Assembly: GCA_032622095.1 (NCBI GenBank)
Contig: CP136065.1
Location: 65,153,031 to 65,217,030, forward strand
Direction: 5' to 3'
From: Siphonodentalium dalli
Taxonomy: Eukaryota; Mollusca; Scaphopoda; Gadilida; Siphonodentaliidae
DNA length: 64,000 bases
In this document: positions 23,115-33,601 of the stretch, in pieces
Layout: the number at the start of each line of letters is the position of its first letter
Position numbering within the stretch: the stretch's first letter is position 1
Made by a program: the position numbers and the translations under genes
The notes under the pieces: generated by a model
The model's database searches: none
What the model was told of the DNA's origin: nothing
What the model saw: only the letters and a program-made list of their open reading frames with translations

Positions 23115-23486
23115 AAAGACATATTAAGGACTTGTTCGGGTGCATGAAACTGATAAATTAGAACTCAGCTGCTATGCCAACTGGGGGAATGTAACATTCT
23201 ACTAACATCACCCAAAATCTCAAAGAAATTGACCATACAACTCCGTATAAAACACCGTCTGAACTTTGGTCAATTGTAAATATTTACATCTCGTTCGGGA
23301 CGCAACAATCTGCGATAAACTAACGCAAATGATTTCGCCATCGACATCCATTGCATTTAATAAATATATAAGACTGATGGTGTGTGTTGTAAATTTGGAT
23401 TAATATTTATAAAAATAACTACTTTGAGCAAGATTATTCTGCATTTCTATTTGATCACCCAACCGGGGTGTTTCACATCACTTTAA
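23115..23486 (+). repeat. Interspersed repeat family C, copy 1
   Basis: It starts AAAGACATATTAAGGACTTG and ends near CACATCACTTTAA. Copies lie at 28946-29334 and 63459-63797 with the same order of phrases, for example TCAATTGTAAATATTTACAT and GGGACGCAACAATC. No terminal inverted repeat, pol III box or coding capacity was seen. Confidence 0.7.
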
Positions 23487-23865
23487 ATATAACCAACCAC
23501 GAAGCAGTGTTTGTCATTTTGATCGTTTTTTTTATAGAAATGGTATTCTGCTCTGAAGTGATCTGTTATGAGGCTTAGGCCACTATAACCAATGAACTTG
23601 CGCATGGTCTGAGCCATAACCAATTGAATGGAGGGAATCCTAACAATACAGAAAACAAAATTGAATCACAGATATAGAGACATAAATCGGTTAGGATTGC
23701 CATTGGCTTTTCAAAGAGAATGGTAGAAATTGGCCCTATTTCCACATCGTCTGGGCAGTATTTACAATATATCTTTCATTGCTTTGTTTCGCTATTGACT
23801 TATGTTTTATAGTCTGGTGTAACAACTTATACTTATTTCCTCTTGACAATGGAATGTAAATAAAT
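23487..23865. other. Non-coding stretch, nothing recognised
   Basis: Ordinary AT-rich sequence without an open frame or matched repeat. Confidence 0.4.
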
Positions 23866-23869
23866 TTAA

Positions 23870-24261
23870 CCCTTTACCCAACAGAAGGGCCCTGTGCCAA
23901 TGCATTCTCTTATATATGCGAGTCGACCATAGGTCGCCTCGCATATATAAGAGAATGCATTGGCTTAACACATTAAAAATTATAAAATTGTTAAAGAATG
24001 TAAGAAAAAATGGTAAAAAGTGTTAAAAAAAGATTTTTTTTAAGCCAATGCATTCTCTTATATATGCGAGGCGACCTATGGTCGACTCGCATATATAAGA
24101 GAATGCATTGGCACAGGGCATAACTGTAACTATTACAATGTGGTCAAGGAGCCGGTTCCAATGATATCCATATTTGTATGGTTCTATTGAGACAGACCGA
24201 AGATATTTTAGGCTGTTGAAGCTTTATTTGGCCGGTTTTGGCCGGTTTGTTGGGTAAAGGG
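23870..24261 (-). mobile_element. TTAA-flanked palindromic MITE, inverted copy 2 of 231-622
   Basis: 392 bp with TTAA at 23866-23869 and 24262-24265. It is the reverse complement of 231-622 with only a handful of differences (for example aacagg against aaccgg in the left arm), so both copies are recent. Confidence 0.85.
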
Positions 24262-24605
24262 TTAATCACTATTTGAGACTTCCGCAACACAAATGAAAAT
24301 ACTTTTTTATATTCAATACATAGAAAATTTGACACTCCAATTCATCACTAGATATCAATTTAACATGGTATGAGTAGAAAACTGTCTATAGGGAAATCTT
24401 GGTATCATTTTAGTCTGACAATTTGAAAGATATGTCTGCAAGCATTGAGATTTGAATATTAACTTACATATTTGTACCTGAGCTTCTACACTGTCACTTA
24501 TTCAAGCTTATTTATTTTGTCTATACAATAACGATATAGTATCATGACATAGAATTCAAGTTTAGGTGTTAGAGCACTGTCAACAGAGCAGCATGAGATC
24601 TATAT

Positions 24606-25124
24606 CATGCCATGAATCGCTACTCTGGCTAATTCCCGTAGAGATCATATTCCACCAGTACAAAACCTTGGAACTTTTTGAAATTTTGACAGGGAACCAG
24701 CTTATAAAGTCCAAAAAATAATGCGGGGAATATATTTATAAGTTATAATCTGTTCCTTAATAATGTACTTCGCTGTAGTTGAATGTCCAAAATCCAAATT
24801 GCATGCTTTTCTGTGACTTTTGTAAGCCGATTTCGCAAAAAAACATTGAATTATAATTACCCAGGAAAAATTCCATAATTGTAAGCGACGCAAAGCAAAA
24901 TTGCTCACAAATTCACTTAAATTGTGAATTTCGAGTTGGGACCTTGACCTGCAGTGAAGTACATTATTAAGAAACGGATAATAACTAAGAAATATATTCC
25001 TCGCCTTATTTTTTCGACTTAATAAGGTTCCCAGTCAAAACATCAAAAAGTTCCACAGTTTTGTACCGGTGGAATATGATCTCTACGGGCATTAGCCAGA
25101 GTAAAGATTCATGGCACCATCATG
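24606..25124. repeat. Foldback element with long diverged inverted arms
   Basis: The left arm (about 24606-24790) reads ACTCTGGCTAATTCCCGTAG, GATCATATTCCACC and TAATAATGTACTTC. The right arm (about 24943-25124) is its reverse complement with scattered differences. About 150 bp separate the arms. A diverged partial arm recurs at about 63345-63440. Confidence 0.75.
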
Positions 25125-26811
25125 ACAAAGCACCCTCCCAAATTTTAGCCTAAACATTCCAAATCATATACTTTTGAATCTCTTCTAGTTCATTAATGAG
25201 TCATTACCCAGGGTTAATTGACTGGTGCAAAAAGTTAATTCAAACATGAGCTCTGATAACAGAGATCAAAAGTCTCATGGGTGCATTTTACACTCTAACG
25301 GCTATATGTACATGTTTTAAAGCACCACCCCCCTCTGGGAGAAATAAATTTGCCAATCTCTACAGCTGATGATATTCATATCTATTTCACTTCTTATATA
25401 TGATGCTGAATAACATATTTGTATTGAAATTCGAGCAGTACTATTTTTTGCGCCATAAAACAAGTAGCAAGAGCATCACTTGGGCATGGAAAAATATGCC
25501 ATTTGTAATTTCAACAATGGCCCATAACTCAGGTGAAATTTGGCAGGCAGAACTCAAATTCGAACTTGACCCATATTTTGGGCCAGTAAATTCACATACC
25601 AAATTTCATTCCATTCATACTAAAGTTATCATCCGCAAATGAAAATTAAGTGCAAATTCCAACAAAAAGGCCCATAACTCTGGTGACAATTGGTGGGGGA
25701 ACCCAAATTCGAACTTGACCTGCATTTTGTGCTAGTATACACACACATGGCAAATTTCAGTCCATTCAGTTCAGACTTACAAAAGTTATCATCTGGAAAT
25801 GAAAAAGCTAATGGAGGGACTTAGTGCTAGATGAATGGATAGATGGACGGCTAGACAGACTAACATAATATTTCCTTTTTCTCAAAAACGGGCTTATAAA
25901 AACTTCGATTTCTATAGAGAAATATTTTTGTCAGTTTTTAATTCGCGCATCAGGGTTCACAAATTCAAGGTGTACTAGTAAACAAATTTATAACTGAGCG
26001 AAATATATTGCGGAAATTTAAATACGACTAAGGTATGAATATTATAATTTCTTGGCACTCAGCCTCAGGGGTTGCGAGATATAGTGCAATATGTGGGGAT
26101 AAATTTACTTTATGGACCTGTTTAAACAGCTTAATGAGTTCTGGTCTCATGTTCTGCATATATAAACCTGCAGTCGATGCAATAAATCAATCAATCACTG
26201 CACATATGATTTAAAATAAACAGTATTCTCCCAGCCCCAGAAAGATGCAGCCACAAGACCAATATAGATTACTGTACTAGATTACTAGTCTCATCCAACT
26301 ATTTTGGAACATTGGGGCAGGCGAATTTTATTTGTTATATTTATTCTTAACACTTTCTATACTAAAAGTTCCCTTAGGAAATGTTCAGATAATAATTAAG
26401 TTCCAACAGTTGATGTTTGTTGAACTTATTATCTGAACATTTCCCACCAATGAATAAAAATCCGTCTGCATTTTCAGTTCAGGCTTACTAAAGTTGTCAT
26501 CTGGAAATGAAAATTGAGTGCAAATTCCAACAAAGAGGGCCATTAGTCTGGTTACAATTGGCGTATAAATAAAATCAATACTAATGGATAGCAGCTTTTC
26601 CGGACAGTCCTCAATTTATATCTATTATTTTATACCATGAAATACATACAAAACTTGCTAGAAATAGATAACCTTTAATCAAGATGGTGAAAATGACAAT
26701 TTGTGAATCATGATGGCATTTCACGACCATGATAATGTAGCCACCGTAAATTGAACTTGATCTGTATTTTGTGGAATTTTATTCCAGTCAGTTGAGATTA
26801 TCAAAAGTTAT
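25125..26811. other. Non-coding stretch with several repeat fragments
   Basis: No gene. At 25430-25880 lie two diverged units ('ggcccataactcaggtgaaatttgg' and 'ggcccataactctggtgacaattgg') ending in a GGACGG-rich tail. At 26150-26270 is a segment repeated at 31096-31220 (TCTCATGTTCTGCATA ... AAAATAAACAGTAT). At 26377-26444 is a palindrome with arms GGAAATGTTCAGATAATA. Confidence 0.5.
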
Positions 26812-26819
26812 CATCCGGA

Positions 26820-27940
26820 TAGGGTCCTGCGAATATTCGATACGAGATTCGATTCGAAAGTCAAATTCGATTCGAATTCGAGTCGAAATTTCCAACTCAA
26901 AATTTCGAATATATATGGATGAAATTATTAGCTGCTTACGAACACGTACACACGTCGATCTTAGCTGTTTCTGTGCCATTTAATTCCCTAAAATTATGAA
27001 TATGTGCACTTTATAATTCTTATTGTACATCACGAATGTACGCATGCTATTAAATATATTTATGGCCAGTAATTAGCCATCAGATTAGGACCACTAAATA
27101 CGTCTGAATTCTAGCTTTGAACATGGTTGCCAAAAGCTCTGAAATCGCAGTTGGACAGACGATGCACATAAATTATAATAACTATGAGACTGAGCAACTG
27201 CTAGCGTTATCCGCTGACTGTCTATCTCAGGCTCCGCGTTATTTGTATGTGACATCGTTGATGATGTAAACTTCACGTGTTTCAGGGGTCGAAAAGTGTA
27301 TGTTGGTGGAGTTTTCTTTTGAAGTTGACTGTCAGTTTCTGAGCGTTCCTTTGGCACTTGACAATAAGTCGTCCGTTATTCATGTTTATTTTAAACATGA
27401 TAAGCTTCTCGGGCAGTACAAGAACTTACACGTGTGACGATACAACATGGTGTATAAATCGCAAGCATCTGGGACAACGACCCATCTATGGAATCATCAG
27501 TTCCAGAAGCACCCAATACTATACATAAGCAGGCTACCCTGCGACTGTTGTTGCATCTTCAAGTTTACAACAACGGGTGTTTCCGAATGTCCATTTGCAA
27601 TGTTGCATGTACATGCAAACTGTACAAACTTTGCGTGATTTTATTTCCGATAGGCCGGTTATATATTAATCGTTGTGACGTCCGCATGGACGTTTTGATC
27701 TGTTTTTTTTTCTTCTCGACAATAATCAATTGAAGTTAATAGTATCGCGATCGACGGTTGATCGCCACATAAGTTATGATGGAACTTCATGGAAGTTCAT
27801 AGAACGTTTCAAACATCATCTAATCAACACACATCATCTAATGCAACACACATGTATAATTCGATTCGATATTCGATTCTTCAATTCGATTCGTATTCTT
27901 CAATTCGATTCGATCAAAATCTCCAATTCGCAGGACCCTA
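26820..27940 (+). mobile_element. hAT-type element with ATTCGA-rich subterminal repeats
   Basis: Perfect 15-bp terminal inverted repeats TAGGGTCCTGCGAAT and ATTCGCAGGACCCTA, with a perfect 8-bp duplication CATCCGGA (26812-26819, 27941-27948). Both ends carry arrays of ATTCGATTCGA-type sequence, a plausible transposase-binding region. 1.1 kb, no intact transposase. Confidence 0.85.
27447..27638 (+). pseudogene. Possible BED zinc-finger fragment of a hAT transposase
   Basis: A short frame inside the hAT element 26820-27940 contains SGTTTHLWNHQFQKHP, which resembles the C-terminal helix of BED fingers (Gly-Thr-Thr ... Leu ... His ... His), the DNA-binding module common in hAT transposases. The expected upstream Cys pair is not visible in the same frame, and the frame closes soon after. 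If real, it is a remnant; chance resemblance is possible. Confidence 0.3.
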
Positions 27941-27948
27941 CATCCGGA

Positions 27949-28945
27949 AACAAAAAGCGGACGGACGGACAGAGAGACCAATAACATGATACATCCCTTT
28001 TTTTTTTTTAAATGAGCGTATAAAAAGTTTACATCAAAATTATCCAAATAAAACAATTTGAGGAAGGGACAAAAAATAAGGGTCGGAATGAGATGAGAAT
28101 CAAGCATGTTTTTTTATATTAGCCTAACAAGGTACCACTAACATGTGCTCATTCATCACAGCTTCCTTTATTAAGTCATTGCTCACATAAATTCAAGAAA
28201 GCTCTCATTCTTAATGCTTTATTGTTGACATTCATTCCATCAAAGATGCGGCTCAGAGGACAATAGTGTCATTAAATATACATTCGCACGTAGTCGTGTG
28301 TTTTTATGCTTAACGTCACAGACGATCATTGCTTCCTAGTTCAAATAGTTAATTTGGTTACGATTATAAGAACCGGAAGTTGCGCAGTGTAACGTTAAAT
28401 CAGGTCCGCGCACACATTCGAAAGACGCTGTGCAATCAACGATATAGATTCTAAGAACAGCCAGCATCGCAAGACAGCGGCTGTTACTTCATTACGCTAA
28501 TTACTAATTAAACATTCCCATTGGTTGATGAGTTATTACGAGGGGGGACAGCTTGAGAAATCTAAAAGCTAATAGGATAGCGTCCTTTCACAAGAACTTT
28601 CGTTGGGTGTAGGACGCAAAAAGTTTTCGTCGTCGTTTTTCCTTGCTTTCTAAGTTTCAACACGTTTTGTTTAAATTCACAAACTTTTACAACACACAAT
28701 TTTTAGTTTCTTGGCCCACCACCACCCCATCGAGCACCACCTTTTCTTCAGAGGCGGTCTTTTGGTCGCCCGCAACATTATTTTTAGGTTATGTAAATAT
28801 TCTATTTCAGGATTCGTTATGTATATAAATATTTTATGATTTTCTATATAAATGTCCCATCTCAAAAACACAGCTGATGGGAGCCATATCCACAATAAAA
28901 CAATGTCTTCATCTTTCTTCACTCTAACCCTGGGTCGTTATGCAT
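27949..28945. other. Non-coding stretch, nothing certain
   Basis: No gene recognised. The segment at 28126-28190 ('ccactaacatgtgctcattcatcacagcttcc') is similar to 31211-31255, part of a dispersed repeat. Confidence 0.4.
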
Positions 28946-29334
28946 AAAGACACATTTATATGGACTTAATTGTTCAGTTGCGTGAAACCGATAAGTTAGT
29001 ATTCAGGCGCTATGTCAACTGGAGAAATGTAGCATTCTACTGACATCACCGAAAATCTCTGACAAATCGACCTTGCCACCCCAAAGAAAACAACGTCTAA
29101 ACTACATGTACATGTATGCTCAATTGTAAATATTTATTTCTCGATTCGGGACGCAACTATCGGAGATAAACTAAGGAAATGATTTTACCATTGAGATTCA
29201 CTGCATTTAATTAATATTTAAGAATGATGGTGTGTTTTGTCAATTTGGATACATTTTTTTAAATAAGTACATTGAACAAGATTATTCTCCATTTCTACTT
29301 GATCACCCTACCGGAGTGTTTCACATCACTTTAA
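28946..29334 (+). repeat. Interspersed repeat family C, copy 2
   Basis: Diverged copy of 23115-23486. Its 3' end 'cacatcactttaa' supplies the TTAA into which the next element is inserted. Confidence 0.65.
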
Positions 29335-29937
29335 CACTTTTTATACTAAATGGATTCTCATACCCAGTTATAATAGTATATATTGGAATGGTCTATTACT
29401 AATTGGGAGGGTTTTCAGGATATATAAGCAGACGACAGACAGAAAAACAGATAATACAAGAGCAGAAGGATTGATGTCAGTGGTGGGAAATGTTCAGATA
29501 ATAAGTTAAATGGCTTATGGTTGTTTGTTAAACTTATTACATGTACCTAAGGCCAATATAAAAAAAATTGGTTGATTTGCATACCCTCCCGACCCTATTT
29601 AATAGTCCTCCCCCCCCCCCCCCTCACTTTTTTTTGGATATCTTTTATGTAAACTTTTTTCTCATGCTTTAACCATCAAATTACATTTCAATGACCCATT
29701 AATCAGTATATTTTGATCAAATTGGACAATCTAAATAACCTTGTATTACATATTAGATAGAATACTGCTTCAATATCTAGAACTGTCCATGACCATTTAT
29801 GTTAGGAAGTATAAAATATAATAAATAAAATTTGCCCTCCCACCCCTATTTTCTGAAAAAGTTGGATGTTAATATAGCAATTGATTAATATGGCCAAAAA
29901 GGAAACTACTGATCGATGAGCATTTAGTCTAGAAGGG
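29335..29937 (+). mobile_element. TTAA-flanked element with short inverted ends
   Basis: TTAA lies at 29331-29334 and 29938-29941. The left end CACTTTTTATACTAAATGG and the inverted right end CCCTTCTAGACTAAATGC are similar but not identical. Related left ends occur at 26350 and 60661. Contains the phrase GGGAAATGTTCAGATAATAA. Non-coding; piggyBac-like assignment is tentative. Confidence 0.45.
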
Positions 29938-29941
29938 TTAA

Positions 29942-30760
29942 AGACATGTAAACGCTGAACTTTCTGTTAGGACTGCATAAGTCTGTATTGATGATTATTC
30001 ATGGTGATTTTCATCAGACCTGAGTTTAATGTTTTAGGGACCATCTGACAAATGTAAGATACTCACAGGAGGCTGTATGACATTCAAAAGTATGCCTGAC
30101 TTTGCGAAGAAAATTTCCATTTATATGGACGATATAGGACAAGAAGAAAAAAATTATATAAAGTTATTATACAATGTTTTGGAAAATTAAATATGGAAGT
30201 GAAAATAAAACTCAATGCGGAAGTGACACGTCTGCTAAATTCACCAAATTATTGTGCGCATCACGATTTCACCGATTCATTTGGCAGAGTTACTTCATAA
30301 CACCACGGATAAAAAATTTATTTTGAACACTCAGGAGTCCAATATGACCTTTTTCCCAGATTATCACGTGACTGCTTTTACCCAATCAGAAATAGTGTTA
30401 GTTAAGGGATGGATATTAATATCTATTATTTCATGTTTTTTTTCATTGGTCTACAGTACAGAAATTATTTTGTTTTTTTGTACAATATCTCTAGAGTCTA
30501 GATCTGCATGTTTATATGTACATGTATATTGGCCATTTTCCAATCTGCATAACAAGTTAACTTCCAGTTTCATTTTTCCTCTATTTGTACAGACTAGTGA
30601 GAAAATCCAATTTCTTCAACACATCCTGCATCTGCATTTGTTTTTGTTTGTTTTCTGACTTCATTGCCTGTCAAAGCATACAAATCAAAGTAGTGAGCAA
30701 ATACAAGAAATGTTTGTGGTTATGCTCACACAAATACTGTCAGACATAATATCAGAATTA
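29942..30760. other. Non-coding stretch, nothing recognised
   Basis: AT-rich. A 134-codon open frame at 30254-30658 starts at GTG, is hydrophobic and low in complexity, and shows no domain; I do not call it a gene. Confidence 0.4.
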
Positions 30761-30764
30761 AATA

Positions 30765-30974
30765 CAGTAATGCCCTAAATAATCGACTGAGAGCTTTCCG
30801 ATGAATGGCAACAAGCCATATTTCCGACTAAATCCTGAAAAGTTACCCATAATTCTGCTGTGGTTAAGTGAGAGCTCTCCGATGAATGGCAACAAGCCAT
30901 ATTTCCGACTAAATCCTGAAAAGTTACCCATAATTCTGCTTTGGTTAAGGAGACGATTATTTAGGGCATTACTG
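30765..30974 (+). mobile_element. Family B MITE with both arms in the same orientation
   Basis: Flanked by TA (30763-30764, 30975-30976) with normal outer ends, but the left inverted arm has been replaced by a direct copy of the right arm. GAGAGCTTTCCGATGAATGG and CCGACTAAATCCTGAAAAGT occur twice in the same direction. Confidence 0.75.
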
Positions 30975-31095
30975 TATATAAACAAACAAACATTGGGCTG
31001 TTTTGCACCTGGCAATGTCAGAAGTCAGGTGGTTAATCCAGGTATGATTTTCATTAACATCCACTCCATCTATACAAATATCTAAATCTGTTAAA

Positions 31096-31275
31096 GGTCT
31101 CATGTTCTGCATAAACCTGCAGTTGGTGCAATATAAATCACTCGATCACAGCACATCTGACTTAAAATAAACAGTATCGTCAGAGTCCCAGACAGAAGCT
31201 GTCATAACAAAGTCCCACTAACATGCCATCAATCATCTCAGCTTCCTATTTATAAAGACTCTGATCACCATATAG
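31096..31275 (+). repeat. Dispersed repeat, second copy of 26150-26270
   Basis: Shares GTCTCATGTTCTGCATA, ATAAACCTGCAGT and TAAAATAAACAGTAT with 26150-26230, and the following part resembles 28126-28190. Class unknown. Confidence 0.5.
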
Positions 31276-31380
31276 TCAGACAAATGTGACATCCACATTA
31301 ATGATGCACACAGGGAAGGCAAGATTTTGCAAAATATAATGCATACAATGGGGAGAACATTGAGGGTGTAAAACTGTGGA

Positions 31381-31640
31381 GTTCTGTAGCCCAGTATTTA
31401 GAGTGTCCTAGGGTGTTAATGCAAGGGCATGAGTTCGCGCCCTCTGGTGCAATATCGTCTCCACAACAGTGGCTTGGTCGGATTAAGGGGTGTGTGAGCT
31501 GTAGATCTGCACGCTGTTCAAATCTGGCACCAGGTTGTGACCCTTGGGCAAGGTTACATGTACTCTGCTTGCTTCATCGTACTTAGACAAGAAATAGGGA
31601 CCTGGTTGATGGGACAAGCGCCTGTAAAATGACAGAAGAC
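31381..31640 (+). mobile_element. tRNA-derived SINE
   Basis: The head is tRNA-like: an A-box-like TAGCCCAGTATTTAG at about 31387 and a B-box-like GAGTTCGCGCC at 31431-31441, about 44 bp apart as in tRNA genes. A tRNA-unrelated body follows, with AGGTTGTGACCCTTGGGCAA, a phrase typical of SINE bodies. Polymerase III promoter function is inferred from the boxes only. Confidence 0.6.
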
Positions 31641-31667
31641 ATAAGACTCAGCATTACTCTTAATATA

Positions 31668-31883
31668 TAGTAATGCCCCAAGTAATCGACCCCTTAACCG
31701 TAGCAGAATTATGGGTAACTTTTCAGGATTTAGTCGGAAATATGGCTTGTTGCCATTCATTGGAAAGCTCTCCTCGAGAGCTAGCTTTCCAATGAATGGC
31801 AACAAGCCATATTTTGAATAAATCCTGAAAAGTTACCCATAATTCTGCTGTGGTTAAGGGGTCGATTACTTAGGCCATTACTA
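31668..31883 (+). mobile_element. Family B MITE copy
   Basis: Inverted arms meet at 'ggaaagctctcctcgagagctagctttcc'-type sequence (around 31765-31790). Ends TAGTAATGCC and GGCCATTACTA are flanked by TA. Slightly diverged from the family consensus. Confidence 0.75.
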
Positions 31884-31899
31884 TATAAATCAAGCGACT

Positions 31900-32069
31900 C
31901 GTTTTAGTTACTTACAAGGTGCCGGAGGTGAAACTTGATAATTTTCTTCGTTTATCACAAGTTTGAATTGATTCCTGAGCAGGATGTCTATGGTTGTTGA
32001 TCTTGCTACCTTGCTTCCTTCTGGAAATACAGAAGACATCATCGTGTTACATAGAGGTCTTTGAAGGCA
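31900..32069. other. Non-coding stretch
   Basis: No gene or matched repeat before the tandem repeat that follows. Confidence 0.35.
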
Positions 32070-32450
32070 TCATGGGTAATAATAAATATTTACATAACAT
32101 GTGTGTTACACTAAATCCTGTCCAGTGATTGGTCAACTGCCAATTGGGTCATGCATGTCATATCCCAATAAAACACATCATAACAAGAACCATAATAATA
32201 AATATTTACATAACATGTGTGTGTGTTACACTAAATCCTGTCCCATGATTGGTCTACTGTCAATTGAGTAATTTATTTCATATCCCAATAAAACACACCA
32301 TAACAAGAACCGACATCACATCTTGTTGACCTCATGGGTAATATATCTATAATAAATAATTACATAGCATGTGTGTGTTACACACTAAATCCTGTCCCAT
32401 GATTAGTCAACTGTCAATTGGGTCATATGATATCATTCTTAACACTACAA
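32070..32450 (+). repeat. Tandem repeat, about 125-bp units, three copies
   Basis: Each unit runs 'aataataaatatttacataacatgtgtg', CACTAAATCCTGTCC, GATTGGTCAACTGTCAATTG, CATATCCCAATAAAACACA and CATAACAAGAACC. The last unit is truncated. Confidence 0.75.
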
Positions 32451-32454
32451 GCAA

Positions 32455-32975
32455 ACTACAGTTCACCAGTCAAATGAGTGATGTAATGCTAACTTCAGCT
32501 CACCAGTCACATGAGAAATGAGTTCATCAGTCACAGGAGATACGTTCACCAGTCACAAGAGGTAAGTTCACCAGTCACATGAGATGAGTTCACCGGTCAA
32601 ATGAGAGATGTAATGCTAACTTCAGCTCACCAGTCACATGAGAAATGAGTTCACCAGTCACATGAGAGATGTAATGCTAACTACAGTTCACCAGTCACAT
32701 GAGAAATGAGTTCACCAGTCACAGGAGATAAGTTCACCAGTCACAAGAGGTAAGTTCACCAGTCACATGAGATGAGTTCACCGGTCAAATGAGAGATGTA
32801 ATGCTAACTTCAGTTCACCAGTCACACGAGATAAGTTCACCAGTCACAAGAGGTAAGTTCACCAGTCACATGAGATGAGTTCACCAGTCACATGAGATGA
32901 GTTCACCAGTCACATGAGAGATTTAATGCTAACTAAGTTCACCCGTCACATGAGAGATGTAATGCTAACTTCAAT
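32455..32975 (+). repeat. Minisatellite with higher-order structure
   Basis: About 20 units of AGTTCACCAGTCACATGAGA (19-21 bp) interspersed with a longer variant carrying GATGTAATGCTAACTTCAG, which recurs about every 150 bp as a higher-order period. Confidence 0.85.
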
Positions 32976-33593
32976 TTCTCGAGGATCACAAGAATTAATT
33001 TCATTCTGAAATTGAATTTCTGGTATTTTCATGAGAAATGAAGACAAAATGATCAATTTGAAGATATTTGATTAAAATGTATCGACAGGGGGGAGTCATC
33101 TCGTAAATTTAATTCTTAATGTCAGGAGATATATTTATAGTGAAATAAACGTAATTTTCCACTAACATCCTAAATAAATTGCATTGCGGACAATGAGATT
33201 TGTTTCCTTAATTTGTGAGAAATTGCTATGAAATTGTCTTTCTAAATCAAATCGATTGCTGATGTCTCATTTATAAGACACGGATGATGAAACCAAGAGT
33301 GCTGGATTATTCACGTTGATAGCAGTAATGAATAACATTACACTCGTGAAATAGAACATGGAAGAATAACTCGTAAATTCTGCCAGTCTGCTCTCACAAT
33401 GCCAATAAAAATGGGAAATTCTTCTCTGTTGTTTGATTAATGACTCAACCATAAGACAATGAATATTTTCTTTGCCAAGAAATATTAGAGCAAACATATT
33501 AAATGTAAGGTGTAGCTTCATGCTACATTCTTATGATATGCATTTTGATTGTTTACGGATACGGATTGTTTACGGATACGCTTGCCCTATACG
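32976..33593. other. Non-coding stretch, nothing recognised
   Basis: AT-rich sequence without gene signals. Confidence 0.4.
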
Positions 33594-33601
33594 TTTGATA
33601 T

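Noticed and set aside
27094-27357. 87-codon minus-strand frame as a host exon
   Set aside because: Begins at GTG, lies wholly inside the hAT element 26820-27940 and shows no domain.
29605-29625. Polypurine tract or retroelement priming site at C/G-rich run
   Set aside because: Isolated homopolymer run with no retroelement features nearby.
30254-30658. 134-codon open frame as a membrane protein gene
   Set aside because: Begins at GTG, low-complexity hydrophobic composition typical of AT-rich non-coding DNA, no domain, no splice or promoter context.
31381-31453. Functional tRNA gene
   Set aside because: The boxes are present but no full cloverleaf is apparent and the sequence continues into a SINE body.
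32455-32975. CRISPR-like array of repeated 20-mers
   Set aside because: Intervals are themselves variants of the repeat and the sequence is eukaryotic.
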